The notes beneath the pieces were generated by a model that was not told where the DNA came from, searched no databases, and worked only from the letters and a program-made list of their open reading frames with translations. This document shows positions 45,184 through 52,171 of a stretch of DNA of 64,000 nucleotides, one piece after another (position 1 is the stretch's first letter; every line of letters starts with the position of its first letter). Origin of the DNA: Hymenobacter terrestris (GTDB lineage: Bacteria; Bacteroidota; Bacteroidia; Cytophagales; Hymenobacteraceae); contig NZ_JABKAV010000015.1 of the NCBI RefSeq assembly GCF_013377905.1, forward strand, positions 1-64,000, read 5' to 3'. A program made the translations under genes and the position numbers.

Positions 45184-46602
45184 ATGAATACTGCTACTGC
45201 GCGTTCCTCCACCTACGTCTTGTGCTTGCTGGCCGGAGTACTGCTGGCTGCGTGCAGCCCCTACTTCCATCAGCCATTCAGTCCTGAGCGGGCCCGGATG
45301 GGTGCTGAGGTGAATGGTAATGCTGATATGCTCAGGCTGCCGGCGGCTAAGTCCCGCACGGTGGTAGCGGTGTATAAATTCCGCGACCAGACTGGCCAGT
45401 ACAAGCCCCAAGTTAACGGGTCCAGCTTTTCAACCGCTATTACCCAGGGCACCACTACTATTCTGCTGCGGGCGCTCGAAGAGTCGGGCTGGTTTGATCC
45501 CATCGAGCGTGAAAACCTGGGTAACCTGCTGAACGAGCGTAAAATCATTCGCTCTACCCGCGCTGAGTTCACCGAGCAGACTGGTGTGCAGCAGCCTGTG
45601 CTACCACCCCTGCTGTTTGCGGGCGTTATGCTGGAAGGAGGTATCATCTCTTATGATGCGAATATGCTGACGGGTGGGGCAGGGTTGCGCTACTTTGGTA
45701 CTGGTGCCTCAGGTCAGTATCGTCAAGACCGGGTAACGGTATATCTGCGGGCCATTAGTACCAGTAATGGCCGCATTCTGCGCACTGTGTATACCTCCAA
45801 AACCATTTTGTCGCAGCAGATTCAGGGCAGTCTGTTCCGTTTCGTTAACTTCAAGCGCCTTATGGAAGCCGAAACGGGCTTCACTTATAATGAGCCCAGC
45901 GAAATGGCAATTAAGGAAGCTATTGAAAAAGCTGTGCAGGCCCTCATTTACGAAGGTATTCAGGATGGGCTCTGGCTCCCCAAGGATTCAACCGAAGCTA
46001 CGGGCCCCAAAATGCTGCAGTATGTGAGTGAGCGGGAGTACGGCAAGTTCTACGATGTATTGGGCCGGCAGGTGCTAGACCGTAAAAAGGCGCTGCTGGC
46101 CACTGTCTCGGGCGGGGGGCAGCGCTACGCCGGCGACTTTGCTTCGCCCCGCACTACGGCTATTACACAGCTGCAGGTGGCATATCAGCCCGCAGGCGGT
46201 TTTCTCAACCCCTATGTTGCTGTTGGGCAAAGCCGGCTGGCCGCCCGCCAGTTCTTCGATCAGAAATTCTATTTCACCGAGGCAGGCGTGATGATGCGTG
46301 TGTTGCCGACCGACCGCTTTACTCCCTATCTTCAGCTGGGTGGTGGTGTAACCACCAGTGGTAACAGTTTGTCCACAGTAGGAGCGTCCAGTCGGTTTAC
46401 ACCCCATGTTTCGGCCGGTGCTGGTCTTGAGTATCAATTCAGCTTAAACTGGAGTATGATTGGTGGAGTAGACAGCCGCCTGTTTCTGCGCGATGATATA
46501 GACGGCGCTGATGTCGGGCGCTACAACGACAATAGTGTCGGGGCCCGGCTTGGCATCACCTACCAACTAAGTGCCCGCCGAAAAAGTCCGGCCGCTAAAT
46601 AA
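45184..46602 (+). CDS. csgG: Curli secretion channel CsgG with C-terminal extension
   Basis: The 472-residue product starts at MNTATARSSTYVL with a lipoprotein signal ending LLAAC. CsgG follows, with VVAVYKFRDQTGQYKPQVN, AITQGTTTILLRALEESGWF, IERENLGNLLNERKIIRSTR and the barrel-forming GASGQYRQDRVTVYLRAIST. E. coli CsgG has about 277 residues, and the extra ~160 residues here (from about 310) include strands such as FTPYLQLGGGVTTSGNS, HVSAGAGLEYQFSL and ARLGITYQLS, an outer-membrane beta-barrel-like pattern. It forms the nonameric curlin export pore. Confidence 0.93.
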   Translation: MNTATARSSTYVLCLLAGVLLAACSPYFHQPFSPERARMGAEVNGNADMLRLPAAKSRTVVAVYKFRDQTGQYKPQVNGSSFSTAITQGTTTILLRALEESGWFDPIERENLGNLLNERKIIRSTRAEFTEQTGVQQPVLPPLLFAGVMLEGGIISYDANMLTGGAGLRYFGTGASGQYRQDRVTVYLRAISTSNGRILRTVYTSKTILSQQIQGSLFRFVNFKRLMEAETGFTYNEPSEMAIKEAIEKAVQALIYEGIQDGLWLPKDSTEATGPKMLQYVSEREYGKFYDVLGRQVLDRKKALLATVSGGGQRYAGDFASPRTTAITQLQVAYQPAGGFLNPYVAVGQSRLAARQFFDQKFYFTEAGVMMRVLPTDRFTPYLQLGGGVTTSGNSLSTVGASSRFTPHVSAGAGLEYQFSLNWSMIGGVDSRLFLRDDIDGADVGRYNDNSVGARLGITYQLSARRKSPAAK

Positions 46603-46660
46603 CTCTCTATAAAAGCACTGTTGCCGCTACTAGTAGCGGCAACAGTGCTTTTATAGAGAG
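46603..46660. terminator. Perfect 58-base palindrome after csgG
   Basis: Arms of 29 bases (CTCTCTATAAAAGCACTGTT, then GCCGCTACT) are exact reverse complements with no loop. It begins just after the csgG stop codon at 46600-46602, so it could end transcription or act as a two-fold symmetric protein site. There is no T-tract beyond the arm itself. Confidence 0.65.
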
Positions 46661-47579
46661 TAGCCCGTGCCTGTACTGACTTGAATACAGCCGCATTATT
46701 ATAACAGAGGTGCAATCAGGCTGGAATTACGGTACGTAGCACCTCTCAAAAAAGGCCCTCCTATCCCGCATAGCACTGAGCACTACTCTATATTCTCCTT
46801 GTATTGGTGTTTAAAATGCCGTCATGCCACAGCTCTTGAAGGGCAGCAAGTTGGTAGCGACCAGAGTACCATAGTAATGCTCCAGTAGAGTGGGTATATC
46901 TACTGTGTGGCTCCGCTGGGGCTAACGCGCTTGTGACCGGCCAACATTACCGATATGCCGCCTACAGGAGGTATGGTGTAAGGTTAATGAGTAATTGATA
47001 CTACGCCCCGCTACTTTAAGTTGATTATACGACTGCCATAGGGCCGGGGACACAGTACTGGCTGCCCGTTGCACGCCCACATCAGGTTCCGTTCGACGGC
47101 GGGCGGGGACGAGCCCCGCACCCTCTTTCAATCATCCCCCTATTCTTAAGGCCAGTAAAATGACCCTTCAGCCTTGATGGGATGCAAAGTGGATGCCTTC
47201 TAATAGAATAAGGTCAAAGTCAGTTAACGGGCTAGGCGTAGAGTAACGGCACAAGGTCTACTGATTGCGCTGAGCAGCAGGCCAACTATCCTATCTCAGT
47301 GCTTTGAAAGATAAACATGAGGGGTGTAAACGATGACGAATAGATTTTTTTGAATGTAATAATCTGATTGTGAGAGTATTACACGCGAAAATGGGCCTAG
47401 CCGTAGTGGGGGTATGAATATGCATTTTTTATACAAATAAAATATAATTAAAAAAATATTTTATTAAACTATATTTATTTAAAGCTGAGTATGAGGCACA
47501 TAGATTGCGAGTCTATATGTTGGTTCTTGTAAATATGATATTACAGTGTAAAAGTATAATTAAAATTTAATTTCCACTC
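46661..47579. other. Long AT-rich non-coding stretch upstream of csgA
   Basis: About 920 bases carry no convincing gene. The first half (46661-47150) is mixed composition with several short open frames in both directions that lack protein-like content. The second half (47330-47580) is very AT-rich, with runs such as AAATAAAATATAATTAAAAA and TTTTATTAAACTATATTTAT. It contains no tandem repeat and no hairpin I would trust. It is a candidate regulatory region for csgA. Confidence 0.6.
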
Positions 47580-47609
47580 TTGTATGTTGATTATTCTTAT
47601 TTATATTTG
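47580..47609 (+). promoter_or_regulatory. csgA promoter: TTG (-33) and TATATTTG (-7)
   Basis: TTG at 47580-47582, nineteen bases, then TATATTTG at 47602-47609 match the Bacteroidota housekeeping promoter in sequence and spacing. The predicted leader to the csgA ATG is about 105 bases. Confidence 0.65.
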
Positions 47610-47718
47610 TCTCAATCAAAGGGCAAGGATAATCCTAAAAGGAAATAGTTCTTTTTATGTATCCGGCTTACACATCGAATTTTTTCTCTTATTTTTTTCA
47701 CTCTTTTCCCCCAACACC

Positions 47719-48483
47719 ATGAAAAAAGTACAACTCCTCGCCGCTGCTGCCGTTCTGTTCGCCAGCTCCGCTTACGCCCAGACAGGCACCCGCGAAACCT
47801 TCCGCGCAATCAATGCCTGCATTGGCTGCGAGCCCGCCGCCGCAGTGACCCGTCCAGCCAGCCAGACCAACCCTAATGGTACGCCCACGCTTGCCGCTAT
47901 CGATAACTGCTCGGTAGTAGTACAAGGTGGTGCTGGAATTCTTGCCGGAGATGACAACCGGGCAGTAGTTGACCAGTCGGGTTCTGGCAACCGTGCCGCG
48001 CTCTTCCAGCGTGAAGGCAACCGTAACTACGGACTGCAGGTACAAACGGGTTTTGCCAACCAGGCTACTGCTGTCATCTGGGGTGACCAAAACACTACCC
48101 TGCAATTCCAGCGCGGTGACCGCAACAAAGCGGGCATCAACGTAGACCAGGTAGATGGGTCCTTTACTCCCCGTTCTACGCAAAACGGCAACAGAAACTG
48201 GGCTGAGCAGAACCAGGCTGGTAACGACAACAATGCCGATATCAAGACCTTCGGCAATGACAACTATGCCTCGCAAAACCAAGTGGGCAGCCGCAACAGC
48301 GGTAGCATCTTCCAGCGAGTGAACGGTAGTGCTGCTACGCAGTCGCAGATTGGCAGCGACAACACCGCTGTAACCATGCAGGGCGGTCTGGCCAACGTGC
48401 CTTCTACGATCTTCGGTCAGCGCAGCTGCATCGAGCAGGGTGGCAACAGCAACCAAGCGCTGGTAATGCAGAACCGTCGCTAA
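47719..48483 (+). CDS. csgA: Curlin major subunit, CsgA-like
   Basis: The 254-residue product starts at MKKVQLLAAAAVLFASSAYA, a signal peptide ending in Ala20. The mature protein carries about ten degenerate curlin half-repeats with Asn-x-Ala and Gln-x-Gly spacing, for example NRAVVDQSGSGNRAALFQRE and NWAEQNQAGNDNNADIKTFG, the pattern of amyloid beta-solenoid rungs. Four cysteines (about 34, 37, 64 and 237) are unusual for a curlin. It is the likely major fibre subunit. A longer in-frame start at 47584 runs through the promoter and is rejected. Confidence 0.9.
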   Translation: MKKVQLLAAAAVLFASSAYAQTGTRETFRAINACIGCEPAAAVTRPASQTNPNGTPTLAAIDNCSVVVQGGAGILAGDDNRAVVDQSGSGNRAALFQREGNRNYGLQVQTGFANQATAVIWGDQNTTLQFQRGDRNKAGINVDQVDGSFTPRSTQNGNRNWAEQNQAGNDNNADIKTFGNDNYASQNQVGSRNSGSIFQRVNGSAATQSQIGSDNTAVTMQGGLANVPSTIFGQRSCIEQGGNSNQALVMQNRR

Positions 48484-48526
48484 GCCTTCGGGTATAGCAA
48501 GCGAAGCCTGTAAGGCAGGTAACAAC

Positions 48527-48566
48527 GGCCGGGCCTCTTTTCTCGCCGGAGAAAAGAGGCCCGGCC
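48527..48566 (+). terminator. Long hairpin between csgA and csgB
   Basis: Arms GGCCGGGCCTCTTTTCTC and GAGAAAAGAGGCCCGGCC, 18 bases each, pair perfectly around a four-base loop. No T-tract follows on the plus strand, so it may be an attenuator or an mRNA-stabilising structure rather than a full terminator. Confidence 0.7.
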
Positions 48567-48672
48567 AATGCCTGCTTCCATTGGGTAGGTAGTAGGGTAG
48601 GATCCCCTAAAATGTTCTGCTCGGCTGCCTGAATAGCTCTAATCTACAGGACTTTGCGTAACTTCCACTCCT

Positions 48673-49272
48673 ATGAAACAGCTCCGTTTTTTCGCATCTG
48701 TCGGCCTGCTGACCTGTTTGCTGGGTTGGGCAAATGTGGCGCAGGCGCAACAGGAAGGCCAGAGTGAGGCCAATAGTGCATCTCAGCGCCTGGTCGAAGA
48801 CTTTGGTTTCTCCGCGCTCGACCGGCTGCCGGTACCCGCAACGCTCAACACCCGAAACCTGGCAAAATTGGTACAGCTGGGCAGCTTCAACAAGGCCCGA
48901 GCCGAGCAGGATAACCCAGGCAGTTTTGCTAACCAGGCGTACATTCTGCAGGTGGGTTCCTCCAATGAAGCACTGCTTATTCAAAAAGGCAGTGGTAATA
49001 CGACCACTCTCAACCAGCAGGGGAGTGACAACAGAGCCATGAGCAAGGTGCAGGGCGACAATAATACCACGAAGCTCAACCAGATTGGCAACGGCAACGA
49101 ATTCGAGCGCGATGTAGCGACCAGCCAGACTGAGTTCACGCTGACGCAGTTTGGCAATAACAACCGTCTGCGTCAAACTGGGACCGAGTCGTTGGCTCCT
49201 CCGCGCTACGAAGTGGAGATGAAGGGCAACGGCATCCAGCTCTCCATTCAGAACGGCCGAATCGGCCAGTAG
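48673..49272 (+). CDS. csgB: Curlin minor subunit, CsgB-like
   Basis: The 199-residue product has a signal peptide (MKQLRFFASVGLLTCLLGWA, then NVAQAQ). After a ~70-residue non-repetitive N-terminal region come about five curlin-type repeats such as NQAYILQVGSSNEALLIQKG, SGNTTTLNQQGSDNRAMSKV and NNTTKLNQIGNGNEF. It ends with a less regular segment (GTESLAPPRYEVEMKGNG, then IQLSIQNG). By analogy to CsgB it nucleates CsgA at the surface. Both curlins in E. coli are of similar size, so the nucleator assignment rests on its size, position and lower repeat content. Confidence 0.82.
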   Translation: MKQLRFFASVGLLTCLLGWANVAQAQQEGQSEANSASQRLVEDFGFSALDRLPVPATLNTRNLAKLVQLGSFNKARAEQDNPGSFANQAYILQVGSSNEALLIQKGSGNTTTLNQQGSDNRAMSKVQGDNNTTKLNQIGNGNEFERDVATSQTEFTLTQFGNNNRLRQTGTESLAPPRYEVEMKGNGIQLSIQNGRIGQ

Positions 49273-49314
49273 CAGAATAGCTGGTCGTTGCACTCTATCC
49301 AACCCAGGTTGGCA

Positions 49315-49348
49315 AACACCCGCCCTCCCAAAGTGGCGGGTGTTTTTG
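49315..49348 (+). terminator. Intrinsic terminator after csgB
   Basis: AACACCCGCC pairs with GGCGGGTGTT around a ten-base loop and is followed by a T-tract. Confidence 0.88.
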
Positions 49349-49419
49349 TGTTTCGAATGCTGGTTGCAAGTGTCCTATAAATAATCGAATTTGAATGGTA
49401 CTATGTTTCTAAAAAAAGG

Positions 49420-49427
49420 TATATTTG
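49420..49427 (+). promoter_or_regulatory. Promoter -7 box of the csgC/H-like gene
   Basis: TATATTTG matches TAnnTTTG perfectly, 27 bases before the ATG at 49454. A TTTG at 49390-49393 is 26 bases upstream, longer than usual spacing. Confidence 0.55.
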
Positions 49428-49453
49428 GCGTAAACAAAAAATGCTAAACCGCT

Positions 49454-49837
49454 ATGTACACTTCCTTGTTTTTTTTGGCTGGCTGGGCCGCGCTGATGGG
49501 AGTCAGTCAGGCTAAATCCGATCCGTCCTGCCGGGCTTGGTTGGAGGTTACGCCACGTGGCAATATGCTGGAAATGAGTGGCAATTGCGCTAGCCTGACA
49601 AAAAAAACAACCTCGTTCAGATACGAAATGACCCTGGAGCGCCAGTCAGTTGGTGGACGCTCAACCAGTCAGCAGGGCGGGGAATTCGAGTTGGCTCCTG
49701 GCCAATCGGTTGTACTATCCAGTACGCGGGTAAATGCTGATGGGCAGAGCACTTATATCGGCCGTTTACGCGTCTTCGACGCACATAACGTTTTACTGGC
49801 CCAGGATTCTGTACGGCATGAGCCCGGAAGTAAGTAG
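49454..49837 (+). CDS. CsgC/CsgH-like curli chaperone
   Basis: The 127-residue product has a signal peptide (MYTSLFFLAGWAALMGVSQA). The mature ~107 residues show the CsgH-like beta-sandwich pattern: CRAWLEVTPRGNMLEMSG, FRYEMTLERQSVGGRSTSQ, then GGEFELAPGQSVVLSSTRVN. Two cysteines (about 26 and 45) could form a disulfide. CsgC (Enterobacteriaceae) and CsgH (mainly Alphaproteobacteria) keep curlin soluble in the periplasm. The gene is directly after csgB in the same direction with its own promoter. Confidence 0.75.
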   Translation: MYTSLFFLAGWAALMGVSQAKSDPSCRAWLEVTPRGNMLEMSGNCASLTKKTTSFRYEMTLERQSVGGRSTSQQGGEFELAPGQSVVLSSTRVNADGQSTYIGRLRVFDAHNVLLAQDSVRHEPGSK

Positions 49838-49930
49838 TTTCAAACACGTCTTAGCCTGTCGGTATCCAGTTGCCGGCGCGGTATAAGTATATAAGTCCCT
49901 TCCGTTCCTCATTGTATTATCCTCCCACCC

Positions 49931-51457
49931 ATGTTGCTTTCCATCCGCTCCCGAACGCTGTGGCTGCTGTTAGTTGTTTCTACGCTGTGGCTTACGAGCT
50001 GCGAGGATAATCCGGTTGAGCCCGTGCTGTTCGGTAGGGTAACCGGTACCGTACGCGACGCTCGTAACAACCAGCCGTTGGCTAATGCGTCCATTACTAC
50101 AACGCCTGCCACTTCTTCGGTAGTAACCGATGCCCAGGGAAATTTTGAGCTAACGGGGGTGCCCACTGGCCGCTTGACCATTGTGGCAACCAAGGTCGAC
50201 TATCGCTCGGTGACGGTAGCCGTAACAGTAGAGAACGAAGCCGCCATAGCTGTAGCTATTGTGCTGGAGAAAAACCTGTCGACCACGCCGCCCTCGCCAC
50301 CAGTGCGGCCCGCGCCTGCCGACCAGGCCACTGTTCCCGGACCAGATGTAAAGCTGGAGTGGCATCCGGCAGCAGGAACGAGCCGGGGCGACTCACTACG
50401 CTACGATGTTGTATTGTATCAGGGCACCAATGGTGTTGCGCGCAATCTGCTCACCAATAGTCGTGATACCACAGTTGTAGCTAACCAACTAAGCTACAAC
50501 ACCACGTACTTCTGGCAAGTAACAGTGCGCAACGCTGGCGGAGGCACGGCCCGTTCGCCATTATGGAGCTTCCGAACCGGCCCGCAGCCCGACAACCGTT
50601 ACCTATTTGCGCGTACTGAAAACGGCAACACCGATATATACTCCAGCAACGAAACCGGTACCACACTAACGCGCCTTACTACCTCGGCCTTCCTAGAAGC
50701 GAATCCCCGGCTCAGCCCCAACCGCGACCGGATAGCCTACACTTCTAATGCTACGGGCCAGTTTCAACTCTACACCATGAACCGCGACGGTTCTGATGTG
50801 CGGCAGGTAACCCTGCAGCCCGTGGATGGCTACTTCAACCAAGGAGTTGGCTACGGCTGGTCGCCCGATGGGGGGCAGCTTGTCTACAGCAGCTTCAACA
50901 AGCTCTACCGCATCAACCGCGACGGTACTGGCTTGGTACTGTTGGCCACGGCTCCGGCTGAGCGACATTTCCGCGAGGTGGATTGGACGGGGCAGGGCAA
51001 TCGTATTGTGGTGCAGACGGTAGGCGTAAGCATTTACGATTCGGAGTTTTACCTGCTCAACGCCGACGGCTCAAACTTCACGCAGCTTATCAGTAACGTA
51101 CCCGGACGGCTTGATTCTCCTTCCTTCAGCGTGGATGGGCAGCGTATTGTGTACACCCGCGACGTAGACGCATTCAACGACGGAAATGGCCGGCAACTCA
51201 ACGCGCACATTCTCACGCAGAACCTCGACGGTAGCGGCTTAGTAGACGTATCAGCCGGCTCGGGCGGCACTACCAACTCCACCAAACCTGCTGGCTTCAA
51301 CGACATATTCCCGCGTTACTCGCCTGATGGTGCCCGGATAATATTTGTTCAGGTAAATAACGTAGCTCAATCGGTGCCCGACATTTTTACGGTTGACCTA
51401 AATGGCCGTAACCGGGTAAAGCTGTTCGATAACGCTACGATGCCCGATTGGAAGTAA
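49931..51457 (+). CDS. Lipoprotein with carboxypeptidase-regulatory domain, Fn3-like domain and PD40 beta-propeller
   Basis: The 508-residue product has a lipoprotein signal ending WLTSC (Cys24). Domains in order are a carboxypeptidase-regulatory-like domain (about 36-112, GTVRDARNNQPLANASITTT), a fibronectin-III-like domain (about 120-225, with YNTTYFWQVTVRNAGG) and a TolB-type PD40 propeller (about 230-508) with repeats like DIYSSNETGTTLTRLT, QLYTMNRDGSDVRQVT and RYSPDGARIIFVQ. It follows the curli genes on the same strand, 93 bp downstream of the csgC/H-like gene. It may interact with the curli fibre or another surface ligand, but no experimental link is known to me. Confidence 0.85.
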   Translation: MLLSIRSRTLWLLLVVSTLWLTSCEDNPVEPVLFGRVTGTVRDARNNQPLANASITTTPATSSVVTDAQGNFELTGVPTGRLTIVATKVDYRSVTVAVTVENEAAIAVAIVLEKNLSTTPPSPPVRPAPADQATVPGPDVKLEWHPAAGTSRGDSLRYDVVLYQGTNGVARNLLTNSRDTTVVANQLSYNTTYFWQVTVRNAGGGTARSPLWSFRTGPQPDNRYLFARTENGNTDIYSSNETGTTLTRLTTSAFLEANPRLSPNRDRIAYTSNATGQFQLYTMNRDGSDVRQVTLQPVDGYFNQGVGYGWSPDGGQLVYSSFNKLYRINRDGTGLVLLATAPAERHFREVDWTGQGNRIVVQTVGVSIYDSEFYLLNADGSNFTQLISNVPGRLDSPSFSVDGQRIVYTRDVDAFNDGNGRQLNAHILTQNLDGSGLVDVSAGSGGTTNSTKPAGFNDIFPRYSPDGARIIFVQVNNVAQSVPDIFTVDLNGRNRVKLFDNATMPDWK

Positions 51458-52171
51458 GAGCAGATTACAGAAGACATGAAATGAGGGCTACCTACTTAAG
51501 TGTGGGTAGCCTTCAGCTTTTTAAGCTGAGCAGACATCAACACCAGTGTATGCTAATCATTACTCTCAGATGGTGAACATACTTGGGAAACCGATGCTCC
51601 AAATGAGAAAGGCATGTTTCATCTATGGTTTGCGAAATTGAGATATGCCGTTTTTCTGCTTTATCAAATACTTTTAATGAATGCAAGGCGTTATTGTATA
51701 CGAATAGTTATATAACGACTTGTGCTTCTAAGCATGATTATGTGGATACTGCTAGCTAACTTTGTAGCCGCTGAGGATAGACAATGTTTTGATGGACTGC
51801 TTGCCAGTCATGTGAAGTGTACTATAGGTGGAAATTATGTGGTGTAACTATTTGATTGAAAATATCTTGTTCATTTTTGAACTAACTGTGAACCATTAAA
51901 GTGCTGGTCTGGTATTTGTACATGGCTGGATAAGGCACACAGCTAGTTAGTTGGCACATAAATAAAGGAATTAGTTGATGTCGGAAATATTCAATTAAAT
52001 AGGATATAAACTATAATATGGAACTCGCTAAGGCCTGTGTAGGGCGGTATCTAAGTTGCATTGTTAGGGCGGAATTAAAGACTGGCATACTCGTTGCCGA
52101 AAAATCCATTGGACCGCGACATCCATTTTACAAGTAACCTTTCACTCGTAAACACTCCATTCACCATACTC
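51458..52171 (+). other. AT-rich intergenic region between the PD40 lipoprotein and the first T9SS protein
   Basis: These 700 bases have no plausible gene. A hairpin at 51484-51513 (AGGGCTACCTA with TGGGTAGCCTT) is a likely terminator of the upstream gene. TAACTTTG at 51757-51764 is a perfect -7 box but lies about 400 bases before the next ATG, so the leader would be long. The rest is low-GC sequence in which I see no repeat. Confidence 0.55.

Noticed and set aside
46922..47131. Possible small minus-strand gene in the gap before csgA
   Set aside because: No signal, no recognisable motif, and no promoter or terminator support it; the composition looks like chance.
46661..47330. Decayed insertion sequence in the pre-csgA gap
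   Set aside because: I looked for terminal inverted repeats and transposase remnants and found none that I could support.
47584..47718. Upstream extension of csgA to a start at 47584
   Set aside because: The extension runs through the -7 box and a non-protein-like stretch; the ATG at 47719 starts a clean signal peptide.
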